Positions 46,389-56,861 are shown, counted from the first letter of the stretch. The stretch is DNA of 64,000 bases from Methanobrevibacter oralis (GCF_001639275.1 NZ_LWMU01000070.1:44788-108787); one strand, 5' to 3'. The notes: generated by a model from the sequence alone, not told the origin. A program made the numbers and translations.

Positions 46389-46400
46389 TTGGTGATTTAT

Positions 46401-47177
46401 GTGAAAAACAATAGCTACTTAAAAGAATATGAATCAGTATCAGACGAAATAAAATACATATCAAACTCTTTAGTGAGATTAAAAATACTTGAAACATTAT
46501 ATGAATGTCCATTAAATATGAAAGAAATCAATAATACAACAGGTTTAAGTTATAGTTCAATATCTAGTAATATTCATGGTTTAGAAACGGAAGGTCATGT
46601 TTATCGTGAAATTAATAACTATTATTTATCTAATTGTGCTAAATTGCAAATGAAAAATATTTTGGAGTTTAATATGGTTATTAAATTATTAAACAAATTT
46701 TTTACTATTTTAGATAATCACATTGTTGATATAATTCCGAGTAAGTCAATAACCGAAATATTTTTACTTGAAAATGCTAAAATTTTAGAATCCAATGAAA
46801 TTAATGCATATAAAACATATGATTTTATTGAAGAGTGTCTTACACAAGCAAATGAGGTTAAATGCGTTTTACCATTTTTTTACAAAAATTTTAATAATAA
46901 ATTAAATGAATTAATCGAAAATAAGTCTAATATTGAGTTATTAGTTCCTAGTAATGTTTATGAGCTTTTTAATAAAAATTTAGAGATATCTAATATAAAT
47001 TATTTTAGTGAAAATAACATGTTTTTATTAATTTCAACCAATGATGTAATGGTACTTGGATTATTTAAGGAAGATGGTTATTTTGACCAGAATAGATTAT
47101 TAACATCTAAAAATGAAAAATCTATTAAATGGGCAGATAATTTATTTAATAATTTTAAAAATAGTTTAAATAAATGA
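46401..47177 (+). CDS. ArsR-type winged-helix regulator with DUF1724
   Basis: 258 residues from GTG 46401, which follows GGTGATTT at proper spacing; an earlier TTG in frame at 46389 is less likely. The N-terminal winged helix (about 25-85) shows LVRLKILETLYECPLNMKEI, SYSSISSNIHGLETEGHVYRE. The C-terminal part (about 110-240) matches DUF1724, a ligand-sensing region found in methanogen regulators. It lies next to a decayed interval; its target is unknown. Confidence 0.8.
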   Translation: MKNNSYLKEYESVSDEIKYISNSLVRLKILETLYECPLNMKEINNTTGLSYSSISSNIHGLETEGHVYREINNYYLSNCAKLQMKNILEFNMVIKLLNKFFTILDNHIVDIIPSKSITEIFLLENAKILESNEINAYKTYDFIEECLTQANEVKCVLPFFYKNFNNKLNELIENKSNIELLVPSNVYELFNKNLEISNINYFSENNMFLLISTNDVMVLGLFKEDGYFDQNRLLTSKNEKSIKWADNLFNNFKNSLNK

Positions 47178-47190
47178 GTTTTCACACTCA

Positions 47191-48900
47191 TTATTTATAA
47201 TAATTTTCTAAATGCTCTTTTAAATCACTAATAGAGATTCTATCTTGTTCTTCGTTGTCTCTGTTTCTAACAGTTACTTTATTATCTTCAAGAGTTTCAA
47301 AATCAATTGTTATTGCAAGAGGAATACCAATTTCATCTGCCCTTGCATATCTCCTACCAATAGTACCACTAGCATCATATTCCACTCTAAAACCAGCATT
47401 TCTTAACTCTTCAGTTAAATCAAGTGCTATTTCACGTGGTCCTTCTTTATTTAAAAGTGGGAAAATTCCTAACTGTACTGGAGCTATTGATTTATTAAAT
47501 TTAAAATAATCTTTTTTTTCTGTTTCTTTAAATGAATGTAATAAAACAGAATATACGATACGATCAATTCCAAAAGATGGTTCGATTATGTGTGGAGTAA
47601 TTTTTTCTCCGGCTATTTCTTCTTCAATGTCTTCAAAGATAAGTAAATCTTCGGTTATTTCATAAGTTTTATCTAAATTAATCACAAATTTTCCATTATC
47701 TTCAATAGCTTTTTTAATTTCATCCACATTTGCTTCTTCAATTGCTTGTTTTACTTTAGGAGAATCTCCTTTAAATATTGGTCCGAATTTAGCTAAATTA
47801 GGTTTAGCAACACTTTTTTTGACTTTTTTAGGTTCATTATATTCTACAAAGACATTTAAATCATCATTACTGAATTTAGAATGTGAAGTTAAGTCATAAT
47901 CTCCTCTATCTGCTATTCCAATGATTTCAACCCAACCATATTTATCTGTGTTTACTTCAACATCCCAACAGTCAAGAGCATAATGAGCCATTTCTCCTTT
48001 TAAATGTTGTCTGAATCTTAAAACATCATTTGGTATTCCAATTTCATTTAAAAATTTACGAGCTAAATACAATTGATACATTAGGATTTCATTAGCTACA
48101 ATTCCTTTATCTAATGCTTCTTTTGCAGTAATTTCTAAAGGTTTTAGATTATTTTCTTGTACTTCTTGTGAAGACAGGGAAAATATTTCATTTTCAATTT
48201 GTGCAAATTTGGGGCTTGTTTTATCTTTTGGATTTAAGAATATTTCTGCTTCTGCTTGAGTAAATTCTCTAAGCCTTATTACTCCTTGTCTAGGTGAAAT
48301 TTCATTTCTATATGCTTTTCCAAGTTGAACTACACCGAATGGTAGTTTTCCTCTGAAAAATCTTTCTAAACGTTTGAATAAAATGAATATTCCTTGAGCT
48401 GTTTCAGGTCTCATGTAACCTATTTTATCCCCTTTAGCTCCAATCATTGTTTTGAACATGAGGTTATAATTCCAAATATTAGATAGTTTCCCACCACATT
48501 CTGGGCAGGTTATATTATTGTTTAAAACTATTTTATCAAGCTCTTCATTTTCAAGGCTTTCAACATCTTCACCAATTTCTTCTTCAATAACATGATCTGC
48601 TCTAAAAACTTCATTACAGCTTTCACATTTACACATTGGATCGGTAAAGTTATCAACATGTCCTGATGCTTTTAAAACTTCTTTTGGCATTATTGTTGGA
48701 CCTTCAATTTCATAAAATCCTTCACCAGAAACATATTGTTTTCTCCATTTTTGCATTATATTATTTTTTAAACTAGCTCCAAGAGGTCCATAATCGGTAA
48801 AACCAGATACTCCTGAATAAATTTCAAAAGATGGCCATAAAAATCCTCTTTTAGCACTAATATTTGTCATTTTATCATGATTCATAAAAATAACTTCCAT
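47191..48900 (-). CDS. glyS: Glycyl-tRNA synthetase (dimeric type)
   Basis: 569 residues. Class II motifs include GFLWPSFEIYSGVSGFTDYGP (motif region 1), FRGKLPFGVVQLGKAYRNEISPRQG (motif 2) and PSFGIDRIVYSV (motif 3), given as family blocks. A zinc-binding insertion holds CKCESCNEVF ... CPECGGK. The C-terminal anticodon domain begins APVQLGIFPL. ATG 48900 directly abuts the dcd stop; an ATG five codons later (MNHDK) is the conservative alternative. Confidence 0.96.
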   Translation of the reverse strand: MEVIFMNHDKMTNISAKRGFLWPSFEIYSGVSGFTDYGPLGASLKNNIMQKWRKQYVSGEGFYEIEGPTIMPKEVLKASGHVDNFTDPMCKCESCNEVFRADHVIEEEIGEDVESLENEELDKIVLNNNITCPECGGKLSNIWNYNLMFKTMIGAKGDKIGYMRPETAQGIFILFKRLERFFRGKLPFGVVQLGKAYRNEISPRQGVIRLREFTQAEAEIFLNPKDKTSPKFAQIENEIFSLSSQEVQENNLKPLEITAKEALDKGIVANEILMYQLYLARKFLNEIGIPNDVLRFRQHLKGEMAHYALDCWDVEVNTDKYGWVEIIGIADRGDYDLTSHSKFSNDDLNVFVEYNEPKKVKKSVAKPNLAKFGPIFKGDSPKVKQAIEEANVDEIKKAIEDNGKFVINLDKTYEITEDLLIFEDIEEEIAGEKITPHIIEPSFGIDRIVYSVLLHSFKETEKKDYFKFNKSIAPVQLGIFPLLNKEGPREIALDLTEELRNAGFRVEYDASGTIGRRYARADEIGIPLAITIDFETLEDNKVTVRNRDNEEQDRISISDLKEHLENYYK

Positions 48901-49485
48901 TTATTTTTTTAATTCATAATCAAGTTTCACCCTACTACTTTCAGGTTTAACTTGACCCATATATTTACTATTTCTGTCAGGATGTCCATATGGAACTTCT
49001 GCAGGTGTGGTCATGGTTTCAAAGACGATTTGACATACTCTTTGACCAGGATAAAGTGCTACGGGCATTGCACCAATATTAGATATTTCTAATGTGATTC
49101 TTCCTTCAAATCCAGGATCAATGTATCCTGCAGTAACGTGCATTGTAACACCAAGTCTTCCCATACTGGAACGACCTTCTACTCTAGCTACTAAATCATC
49201 AGGAACTTTAACATATTCTAATGTGGTAGCTAGTGCAAATTCATTCGGATGTATAATAAATGCATCTCCACCTTCTACAATACTTGATTCCATGTATGAT
49301 GCAATATCTTCTTCATCTTTAGGATCAATATATGGTTTTCTAATAACCTTAAATACTTTAAATTCATCTCCTAGTCTCATATCTACAGAAGATGGTTGTA
49401 TTTGTTTTTCGTCTAAAAGAGGGTCAATTATTATTTTTTCTTCTTTTAAATATTCTTTAATTGTTTTATCACTTAAAATAGCCAT
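48901..49485 (-). CDS. dcd: dCTP deaminase (possibly bifunctional with dUTPase)
   Basis: 194 residues from ATG 49485, giving MAILSDKTIKEYL, the usual Dcd opening; an upstream ATG four codons earlier is possible. Active-site segments are RVEGRSSMGRLGVTMHVTAGYIDPGF, with the catalytic glutamate and the serine/arginine pair, and YPGQRVCQIVFETM. Archaeal enzymes of this type often convert dCTP straight to dUMP. Its stop abuts glyS. Confidence 0.93.
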   Translation of the reverse strand: MAILSDKTIKEYLKEEKIIIDPLLDEKQIQPSSVDMRLGDEFKVFKVIRKPYIDPKDEEDIASYMESSIVEGGDAFIIHPNEFALATTLEYVKVPDDLVARVEGRSSMGRLGVTMHVTAGYIDPGFEGRITLEISNIGAMPVALYPGQRVCQIVFETMTTPAEVPYGHPDRNSKYMGQVKPESSRVKLDYELKK

Positions 49486-49513
49486 TTTATCACACAAATA
49501 ATTTGATAAATAT

Positions 49514-49708
49514 TCATTCTTTAACTTTAATTAAATTTCCAATTCTGTTTACAACATTGTCAATAGCTTTTGAAGTGTAATCTATTGGAATAACGATAAT
49601 TTCTCTTTCAAATAGCATTTTATTAATAATTTTTTTAGCAGTTTTTGATTTTTTAGTTAATTCAGCTATCCAAAATCTCCAATTGAAAATCCTATTAACA
49701 ATAAACAT
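49514..49708 (-). CDS. Hypothetical basic protein, 64 aa
   Basis: Not recognised. A small basic protein with aromatic N-terminal residues (NWRFWIAEL) and alternating hydrophobic pattern (REIIVIPIDY). It lies between the SPOUT methyltransferase and dcd in the same direction, 28 bases from each neighbour, so it is likely translated as part of that run. Start could be a few codons upstream. Confidence 0.5.
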   Translation of the reverse strand: MFIVNRIFNWRFWIAELTKKSKTAKKIINKMLFEREIIVIPIDYTSKAIDNVVNRIGNLIKVKE

Positions 49709-49735
49709 GCTGATTTCTGCGAATCTAATTTCTTC

Positions 49736-50638
49736 TCATTCTTCACCTAATTTCATTTTCAATCTTCTTAAAATGCCTTTTAAGGTGTGTGCTTCCCTAC
49801 CAGTTATAAATGCTCGATTAATAATATTTTTAAAAGATTTAAATCCAGTTTTTTTCTTATGTTCTGGAATGTTTAAACTATCTATTAAATCATACATATC
49901 TTTTAATAAGTATTCTTTTTCGGTTTTAGTACTTTTTTCAAGACCTTCAACACCAAATTCATGTTTATTTTTAAATAACTCATAAAATATTATTGCTGCG
50001 GCGTGGGAAATATTCATTATTGGATAAACTGGGTCTGTTGGAATTGAAACACAGATATCACAATCATTTATTTCTTCATTTGTAAGGCCATTTCCTTCTC
50101 TTCCAAATAATATTGCAACATTATTTGAAATATTAATGGACTTACCTAATTCATCAGGTTTAATTGGGATTCTAGATAGGTTATAGCTGCCTCCAACAGT
50201 ACCTGTAGATGCAACTTTAAAATCTATTCTTTGGCTTTGATAAAATTCATCTAATGAATTATAAATTTTAGCAGTTTCTACAATGTATTTTCCATGTGTA
50301 GCTTGATAATATGTTTCATTAGTTAATTTAGGAGGATTAATCAATATTAAATTTTTTAATCCAAAATTTGCCATAGTCCTTGCAAGAAAACCAATATTTC
50401 CAGGGGTTTCACATTCCACAAAAACAATATAAATATTTTCTTTAAATGATGATATTTCATTTTTTTTCGATTGTTTTGTAATCTTTACTCTTCCAAGTCC
50501 TCTGGATTGCTTTTTATCCTTTGATTTTTTGGTGGAGCTTGCTTGTTTTTCTTTTTTTTCTTTATTTTCAGGAGAACTTATTTTAGGGGTTTCTACAATT
50601 TTTTCTTCCTCAACAGCAACATCTCCTATTTTAACCAA
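49736..50638 (-). CDS. SPOUT-family RNA methyltransferase (TrmJ-like)
   Basis: 300 residues. A charged, lysine-rich N-terminal tail of about 65 residues precedes a SpoU/TrmH-type core. The core has VFVECETPGNIGFLARTMANF and the knotted AdoMet site VAILFGREGNGLTNEEI, then ISIPTDP-like VSIPTDPVYPIMNISHA. TrmJ-type enzymes 2'-O-methylate tRNA position 32. The long basic tail is unusual and may add RNA affinity. It starts four bases after tfrB. Confidence 0.88.
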   Translation of the reverse strand: MVKIGDVAVEEEKIVETPKISSPENKEKKEKQASSTKKSKDKKQSRGLGRVKITKQSKKNEISSFKENIYIVFVECETPGNIGFLARTMANFGLKNLILINPPKLTNETYYQATHGKYIVETAKIYNSLDEFYQSQRIDFKVASTGTVGGSYNLSRIPIKPDELGKSINISNNVAILFGREGNGLTNEEINDCDICVSIPTDPVYPIMNISHAAAIIFYELFKNKHEFGVEGLEKSTKTEKEYLLKDMYDLIDSLNIPEHKKKTGFKSFKNIINRAFITGREAHTLKGILRRLKMKLGEE

Positions 50639-50641
50639 CTC

Positions 50642-52120
50642 CTATTCATATGCTTTATCTAATAATTCAAGAATGTGCATGGATTTTATATTAGAATAGC
50701 CTGATTCATCAAGACCATCTTGAAGGTTTCTCTCACAGAATGGACAAATTGTAATTACGGCTTCAGCTCCCGTATCTTTAATCATTTTAGCTTTATCTTT
50801 TGCTAATTCAAGTGCAATTTCTGGTTTTCCAGATTTTATTCCTCCACCGGCACCACAACATTGACAAGGATATTTCATTTCTTTAAATTCAACTCCTTTA
50901 ATCATTTCTATGATTTCACGTGGTTCATCTTTAATACCTTGCCCTCTAGCTAAATGACATGGGTCGTGCCATGTTACAATCATATTTACATCTTTCATTT
51001 TTGATGTATTAAGTTTATCAACTAAAAATTCACTAATATCCATTACATTTAGCTTTGAGCCAAATTGCGGATGATTATTTTTAAGTGTAGCTCCACAACC
51101 AGAGCAAAGAGTAATTACGGTATCATACTCTTTAAATACTTCCTTATTTTTATCAACAAGACTTTGAACAGCATCTACCTGTCCAGTTCTTAAAAGTGGA
51201 GAACCACAGCAAACTTGACCCTTAGGCACATCAATTTTTATTCCATTAGCTTCGCATACTTTAAGTAATTTATGTCCAACATGTTGGAGACGATAATCAA
51301 GCATACAACCAGTAAATAAAGCTATTTTGGAATTTTTATAGTTTTCAACTTCATCAATAAATGCAGTACCATTAGGTTCTTGTAGAGATCTTCCAGTTTC
51401 TAAAACATTTTTTTTAATTGCTACATGTTCTAGGAGAGGTCCTAAATCATCTGCACATGCAATTGCTCTCATTCTTTCTATTGCATCACCAAATGTGTTA
51501 ATATCTTTAGGACAAACAGATTTACATTTACCACAACTAGTACAATTGTATAGTCCTTCACTTAAACTTTCTTTTATTCTGGTTTTAAATTCATCTCTTG
51601 GGTCTGATTCAAACTTAGAGATGTACCTCATAATATAAGGTCCACCAAAGTCTTCAGTTGCAATATTAACCACTGGACATGTTGATAAACATGAATAACA
51701 TTCAATACAGCTTCTAACTTTTTTTGTCTCTTTTATATTATCTTTAGTTAATCTATTATCTAATCCATTTGTGTGTTGGTTATCTAAGGTTAATTGTAAA
51801 TCTTTAACTTTATTTTCAATACTACTCTTATCCACTATTAAATCTTTAACAATTGGGAATTTTAAAGGCTCAATTATAGCACCATCTTTTATATCTTTTT
51901 GGCAAGCTAGTGCTCCATTCCCGTTAAATAAGATTCCACAAGATCCACACTGACCTGCTCTACAAGAACTTCTAAAACTAATGTCTTCATCATATTTATC
52001 ATTAATAGCTTGAAGAGCATCTAGAACTTTCATTTGAGGTGTCATTTCGATTTTATAACACTCTAAATGTGGTTCAGAGTCGGTTTCCTTATTGAATCTG
52101 GAAACATATACTTTTATCAT
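50642..52120 (-). CDS. tfrB: Thiol:fumarate reductase subunit B (TfrB)
   Basis: 492 residues. An N-terminal [2Fe-2S] ferredoxin domain has CRAGQCGSCG ... C (about 54-75). Two [4Fe-4S] motifs are CIECYSCLSTCPV and CTSCGKCKSVCP (about 140-205). The C-terminal half has two CCG domains, with FTGCMLDYR, CCGSPL, HDPCHL and CQCCGAGGG. It oxidises CoM-SH plus CoB-SH and passes electrons to TfrA, which reduces fumarate. tfrA is not in the window. This shows that fumarate is a product or acceptor here and gives context for the fumarase-like gene at 5145. Confidence 0.95.
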   Translation of the reverse strand: MIKVYVSRFNKETDSEPHLECYKIEMTPQMKVLDALQAINDKYDEDISFRSSCRAGQCGSCGILFNGNGALACQKDIKDGAIIEPLKFPIVKDLIVDKSSIENKVKDLQLTLDNQHTNGLDNRLTKDNIKETKKVRSCIECYSCLSTCPVVNIATEDFGGPYIMRYISKFESDPRDEFKTRIKESLSEGLYNCTSCGKCKSVCPKDINTFGDAIERMRAIACADDLGPLLEHVAIKKNVLETGRSLQEPNGTAFIDEVENYKNSKIALFTGCMLDYRLQHVGHKLLKVCEANGIKIDVPKGQVCCGSPLLRTGQVDAVQSLVDKNKEVFKEYDTVITLCSGCGATLKNNHPQFGSKLNVMDISEFLVDKLNTSKMKDVNMIVTWHDPCHLARGQGIKDEPREIIEMIKGVEFKEMKYPCQCCGAGGGIKSGKPEIALELAKDKAKMIKDTGAEAVITICPFCERNLQDGLDESGYSNIKSMHILELLDKAYE

Positions 52121-52237
52121 TTATTCTCCCCTCATTTAATAAAAGCTTAACAATTCATTATAATATAATATTTATACTGTGAACTATTATATAATATATT
52201 GTATTAGATTTTTGAATTATTTTTTGGTGAAAATAAA

Positions 52238-54133
52238 ATGAGTTTAAAAGAGTTAGTTACAGGCAAATCTGGTGAAAAACAGTTTTTATTAGGTAATGAA
52301 GCAGCTGTAAGAGGGGTTATAGAAGCAGGTGTTTCTATTGCTGCTACCTATCCTGGAACTCCATCATCAGAAATTGGAAATGTATTATCTGTTTTGGCAA
52401 AAAAGGCTAATATTTATTTTGAATTTTCAACTAATGAAAAAGTTGCAATGGAAGTAGCTGCAACAGCTGCTGCTTCTGGACTTCGTTCATTTACTTTTAT
52501 GAAACATGTAGGTATGAATGTAGCTAGTGATTCATTTATGAGTACTGCATATACTGGTGTTAAGGGAGGAATGGTTGTTTTATCTGCTGATGATCCTTCA
52601 CTTTTTTCATCTCAAAATGAGCAAGACACACGTAATTATGCAAGACTAGCTAATGTTCCGATTTTAGAACCTTCAAATTGTCAAGAAGTAAAGGATATGG
52701 TTAAATACGCTTTTGATTTATCTGAACAGATTGGTTTACCGGTAATTATTAGAACAACCACACGTGTATCTCATATGAGGGGTGTAGTTGAATTTGGAGA
52801 AGCTAATGACAATGCTACAAATAATGATAGTCATTGGAAGAGAGGTCATTTTAATAAAAATCCTTCAAAATATGTTCCAGTTCCAGCATTTGCAGGAAAG
52901 ATGCATGAACGATTATGTTTTAAAATAGAGGAATTGAATTTAATTACAAATAAAAGCGGTTTAAATAAAAAAATCGATGTTGCATCATCTAAAAAGTATG
53001 GTGTAATTGCATCAAGTAGTGCTTATAATTATGCTCATGATGTTATTAAATTTAATAATTTAGATGTAGATATCTTAAAATTAGGATTTTCTTATCCATT
53101 TCCAGATAAATTAGTTAGAGAATTCTTAAAAGATTTAGATGAAGTTTTTATTGTTGAGGAAGTTGATCCGATAATAGAAAAAGATACATTAGCTTGTATT
53201 GGGCAAAATGAATTAGATGTTACTATTCATGGTAAATTGGATGGCACATTTCCAAGATGTATGGAATTTAATTCAGATATTGTCGGAGATGGCTTTAATA
53301 AATTTTTAAATTTCAAAGAAAATAATGAAATTAAATTTAGCTCAAGCTTAGAAAAATTAGCTAGTGAAATTCCATCTAGAGCACCTGTATTCTGTGCAGG
53401 TTGTTCTCACAGAGCAATGTACTATGGAATTAATAAGGCTATTGAGAACATTGGATTAACTTCAAGAGATGTTGTATTTGCATCAGATATTGGTTGTTAC
53501 ACATTAGGAATTAATCCACCTTATGAAGCTGCCGATTACTTATTATCTATGGGTTCAAGTGTAGGTAATGGTTGCGGATTTTCAGTTTCCACAGATCAAA
53601 AAGTTGTAAGTTTTATTGGGGATTCTACATTTTTCCATAGTGGTATTTCTCCATTAATTAATGCAGTTCATAATAAACATAATTTTGTATTAACTGTATT
53701 AGATAATCGAATTACTGCAATGACAGGAGGTCAACCAAATCCTGGAATTCCTGTTGATGGAATGGGGGATGAAGCTCCTGAAATTTCGATTCGTAAAGTA
53801 GCTAAAGCTTGCGGATGTTCATATGTAAGAGTAATAAATCCATTTAATTTAGAACAGGTCATTAAAACATATTCCGAAGCACTTCAACGAGACGATGTTG
53901 CAGTTATTATTTCAAAAGCTCCATGTACTTTAATTAAAGGCTTAACAAAGAAACCTCCAGTTAAGTTAGTTGAATCTAACTGTAATCATTGTGATAAATG
54001 TATAAATGAGTTAGCTTGTTCAGCTATTTCAAAAGTCGATGGAAAAATCGTTATTGACCAATCATCTTGTGATGGATGTAATGTCTGTACTCAAGTTTGC
54101 CGATATGGTGCTATTGAATCAGGAAGGATGTGA
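52238..54133 (+). CDS. iorA: Indolepyruvate:ferredoxin oxidoreductase, alpha subunit
   Basis: 631 residues. A pyruvate-ferredoxin-type N-terminal part (GNEAAVRGVIEAGVS, YPGTPSSEIG) comes first. The TPP-binding part follows at about 380-560 (CAGCSHRAMYYGIN, GDSTFFHSG, DNRITAMTGGQPNPG). Two C-terminal [4Fe-4S] motifs are CNHCDKC and CDGCNVCTQVC (about 580-625). It oxidatively decarboxylates aromatic 2-oxo acids to acyl-CoA, or runs in reverse for amino-acid synthesis. It overlaps or abuts iorB. Confidence 0.95.
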   Translation: MSLKELVTGKSGEKQFLLGNEAAVRGVIEAGVSIAATYPGTPSSEIGNVLSVLAKKANIYFEFSTNEKVAMEVAATAAASGLRSFTFMKHVGMNVASDSFMSTAYTGVKGGMVVLSADDPSLFSSQNEQDTRNYARLANVPILEPSNCQEVKDMVKYAFDLSEQIGLPVIIRTTTRVSHMRGVVEFGEANDNATNNDSHWKRGHFNKNPSKYVPVPAFAGKMHERLCFKIEELNLITNKSGLNKKIDVASSKKYGVIASSSAYNYAHDVIKFNNLDVDILKLGFSYPFPDKLVREFLKDLDEVFIVEEVDPIIEKDTLACIGQNELDVTIHGKLDGTFPRCMEFNSDIVGDGFNKFLNFKENNEIKFSSSLEKLASEIPSRAPVFCAGCSHRAMYYGINKAIENIGLTSRDVVFASDIGCYTLGINPPYEAADYLLSMGSSVGNGCGFSVSTDQKVVSFIGDSTFFHSGISPLINAVHNKHNFVLTVLDNRITAMTGGQPNPGIPVDGMGDEAPEISIRKVAKACGCSYVRVINPFNLEQVIKTYSEALQRDDVAVIISKAPCTLIKGLTKKPPVKLVESNCNHCDKCINELACSAISKVDGKIVIDQSSCDGCNVCTQVCRYGAIESGRM

Positions 54134-54137
54134 GAAT

Positions 54138-54722
54138 ATGAATAATCATTATAATATATATATTTGTGGTGTTGGTGGTCAAGGAATCATTAAAACTTCC
54201 ACAATTATTGGTGAAGCTGCAATGAATCAGGGTTTGGATGTAATAATGAGTGAAATTCATGGAATGTCTCAGAGAGGAGGATCTGTTTCTACGGAATTAA
54301 AAATTGGAGGGTTTGATAGTTCTATTATTCCAGCTCAATCCGCGGACATGTTACTTTCTTTTGAACCTATTGAAACAATTAGGGGTCTTAATAAAGTAAA
54401 TAAAGATAGTAAAATAGTGTTTAATACTCATCCAATTGTCCCATCTTCTTCAAAAACTCCATACCCTAGTGTTGATAAGATTACAAGTGTTCTTAAGGAA
54501 AATTTTAATAATGTTCTTCCAATTGATGGAACAGCACTAGCTTTAAAAGCGGGCAATGTTTTATCTTTAAATATGGTTCTTTTAGGAGCAGTAACAGCTG
54601 ATGATAAGTTTCCACTTTCTAAAGACTCAGTAATTGAAGCTATGAAAAATAGTTTAAAACCTAAGTTTCATGAATTAAACTTAAAAGCTATTGAAAGTGG
54701 CTACAAGTGGATTAAAGGTTAA
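54138..54722 (+). CDS. iorB: Indolepyruvate:ferredoxin oxidoreductase, beta subunit
   Basis: 194 residues from ATG 54138, chosen because it starts four bases after the iorA stop and gives the family opening NIYICGVGGQGIIKTS. A longer frame to 54039 overlaps iorA with unrelated sequence. The gamma-like segment SEIHGMSQRGGSVSTEL is typical. It forms the heterodimer with IorA. Confidence 0.95.
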   Translation: MNNHYNIYICGVGGQGIIKTSTIIGEAAMNQGLDVIMSEIHGMSQRGGSVSTELKIGGFDSSIIPAQSADMLLSFEPIETIRGLNKVNKDSKIVFNTHPIVPSSSKTPYPSVDKITSVLKENFNNVLPIDGTALALKAGNVLSLNMVLLGAVTADDKFPLSKDSVIEAMKNSLKPKFHELNLKAIESGYKWIKG

Positions 54723-54776
54723 ATATTAAATAGTATTAGGTTTATATTTTTAATTAATTAAGATTGTTGTGGTATT

Positions 54777-55055
54777 ATGACTTACAAAATTGATAATGCT
54801 ATTGTTAAAAAAGGAAAAGATGGTAGGTTAACATTAATTGACCCTGAAAACATTTTCCAAAATGAAGATGCTTTTATAGCTATTAAAAGTGATGATTTAA
54901 TTACTATTCAGCTTTTAATTAACAGTATTTTAACTAATGACTTTAAAAAATGGAAAGAATTAGGTAAAATTCCAGATAGGGAACCTATTAAAAGTCTTTT
55001 CATTCGTTTAGGATACTCTAGAAACGATATTGTTAATTTATTAAAAGAGTTTTAA
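54777..55055 (+). CDS. Hypothetical archaeal protein, 92 aa
   Basis: Not recognised. It is hydrophilic with predicted alpha/beta content and no membrane segment. It lies 54 bases after iorB, in the same direction, and ends in a perfect 10-bp hairpin shared with the convergent ACT gene. It could be the last gene of the iorAB message. Confidence 0.55.
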   Translation: MTYKIDNAIVKKGKDGRLTLIDPENIFQNEDAFIAIKSDDLITIQLLINSILTNDFKKWKELGKIPDREPIKSLFIRLGYSRNDIVNLLKEF

Positions 55056-55063
55056 AAAAATCA

Positions 55064-55093
55064 AAATAAGGAAAAATTGTTCCTTATTTATTT
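55064..55093 (+). terminator. Bidirectional hairpin terminator
   Basis: AAATAAGGAA (55064-55073), loop AAATTG, TTCCTTATTT (55080-55089) form a perfect 10-bp stem. A T-rich tract follows on both strands, so it can end both the plus-strand message and the ACT-gene message from the minus strand. Confidence 0.75.
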
Positions 55094-55119
55094 AATTTTT
55101 AGATTAAAAATTACTGAAG

Positions 55120-55551
55120 TTATATCTTTTTAATATCTTCTTCAGTTAATATTTTTATTTCACTATTTTTCAATGCTTCAATAGCTTCTTCCATATTTTC
55201 TAATCTCATAACAACAATAGCTTCATCAGTGTTACTACTTACAAATGCATATAAGTATTCTAAATTAATATTTTTATCATCAAAAACAGCTAATGTTGAG
55301 TTTAGTCCATTTGGTTCATCAGGAACTGCTACAATAATAACTTTATTTTCTTTTACAATAAACCCATTATTTTCAAGTGCACTAACTGCTTTTTTGTTAT
55401 CTGATGTAATTAATCTTAAAATTCCGTATTTTGTTGTATCAGCTATTGAAAGAGCACGAATATTCACTCCTTCTTTAGCTAGTGTATCAATAGCTTTTTT
55501 AATTCTTCCTTCTTTGTTTTCTATAAAAACTGAGATTTGTTGAACATCCAT
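55120..55551 (-). CDS. ACT-domain protein, two tandem ACT domains
   Basis: 143 residues. Two ACT-like modules: residues 1-68 (ISVFIENKEGRIKKAIDTLAKEGVNIRALSIADT as the family block) and 72-140 (VAVPDEPNGLNSTLAVFDDKNINLEYLYAF). ACT modules bind amino acids and tune enzyme activity. It lies 11 bases downstream of paaK; the pairing of a phenylacetate-CoA ligase, an ACT protein and IorAB is conserved in many archaea and bacteria. Confidence 0.9.
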   Translation of the reverse strand: MDVQQISVFIENKEGRIKKAIDTLAKEGVNIRALSIADTTKYGILRLITSDNKKAVSALENNGFIVKENKVIIVAVPDEPNGLNSTLAVFDDKNINLEYLYAFVSSNTDEAIVVMRLENMEEAIEALKNSEIKILTEEDIKKI

Positions 55552-55562
55552 TTTATCACCTT

Positions 55563-56861
55563 TTATAAGTTACGCTCATCTATTACACGAATAGCTTTTC
55601 CTTCGCTTCTTGGAAGAGATTCTGGTTCACATAATGTTACTTCTACTCTTAAACCGGTTTCAGATCTAATTGAAGAGGCAATTTCTTTTTCTACTCTTTC
55701 CATTTCTTTCATTTCATCAGAGAATAATTCTTTTGATGCTTCTACTTTAACTTCGACTTCATCTAAAATTTTAGGTCTAGTTACATGTATTAAGTAGTTA
55801 GGGCTAATTCCGTCAATTTTAAGCAATGCTTTTTCAATTTGTGATGGGAATACCATAACGCCTTTGATTTTAAGCATATCATCGCTTCTACCAGTGATTT
55901 TTGTCATTCTTATAGTTGTTCTTCCACATTCACATTCATCTGCTATTAATGAAGTTAAGTCTTTTGTTCTAAATCTTAAAATAGGCATTCCAGTTTTTGT
56001 TAATGAAGTTAAAACAAGTTCTCCTTCTTCACCATAATCTAATGTTTCACCAGTTTCTGAATTTATGATTTCTGGGTAGAATTGGTCATCTTGGATGTGC
56101 ATGCCATTTTGTTTGCTACATTCTTGAGCAACACCAGGACCCATTACTTCGGTTAGTCCATATATGTTATATGCTTTAATACCTAATGATTTTTCAATTC
56201 TTTTTCTCATTTCATCGGTCCACATTTCAGCTCCATGTATTCCTGCTTTTAAATTAATTTCATCTAAGCTAATCCCTGCTTTTTCTCTAGATTCACCTAA
56301 ATACATAGCATATGAGGGGGTACATGTTAATATGTTACTTTGAAAATCAATCATTGTGTCAAGTTGTTTTTTTGTATTTCCTGCAGAAATTGGAACTGTA
56401 ATTGCACCTAATTTATTTCCTCCGTGGTGAATACCAAATCCACCAGTAAATAATCCATAACCATAGGCGTTTTGGATAATTTCATCTTTTTTACACCCTG
56501 CCATTACAAGTCCTCTAGCAATACATTCTCCCCAAATATCTAAGTCATTTTGTGTATATGCAGTTACACTTGGTTTTCCTGTTGTTCCAGAGGATGCGTG
56601 AATCTCAACTATTTCTTCACGAGGAACTGCAAGTAGTCCTAATGGATAAGCTTCTCTTAAATCATTCTTTGTTGTAAATGGAATTTTTTCTATGTCTTTT
56701 AATGTTTTAATATCTTCAGGTTTTATTCCTGCATCATCAAGCCTTTTTTTGTAAAATTCAACATTTTCATAAGCTAATTTTACAGTTTTTTGAAGTCTTT
56801 TAAGTTGTAATGCTTTTTTTTCTTCTTTTTCCATACATTCGGCTTTTTCGTTAAACACCAT
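55563..56861 (-). CDS. paaK: Phenylacetate-CoA ligase family enzyme
   Basis: 432 residues, normal for PaaK. The adenylate-forming motif is [15 protein letters not shown] (about 92-106). [30 protein letters not shown] and the C-terminal [18 protein letters not shown] complete the fold. It joins phenylacetate- or indoleacetate-like acids to CoA, allowing the reverse reaction of IorAB to make aromatic 2-oxo acids. First gene of the paaK-ACT pair; divergent from the symporter gene over 189 bases. Confidence 0.93.
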   Translation of the reverse strand: MVFNEKAECMEKEEKKALQLKRLQKTVKLAYENVEFYKKRLDDAGIKPEDIKTLKDIEKIPFTTKNDLREAYPLGLLAVPREEIVEIHASSGTTGKPSVTAYTQNDLDIWGECIARGLVMAGCKKDEIIQNAYGYGLFTGGFGIHHGGNKLGAITVPISAGNTKKQLDTMIDFQSNILTCTPSYAMYLGESREKAGISLDEINLKAGIHGAEMWTDEMRKRIEKSLGIKAYNIYGLTEVMGPGVAQECSKQNGMHIQDDQFYPEIINSETGETLDYGEEGELVLTSLTKTGMPILRFRTKDLTSLIADECECGRTTIRMTKITGRSDDMLKIKGVMVFPSQIEKALLKIDGISPNYLIHVTRPKILDEVEVKVEASKELFSDEMKEMERVEKEIASSIRSETGLRVEVTLCEPESLPRSEGKAIRVIDERNL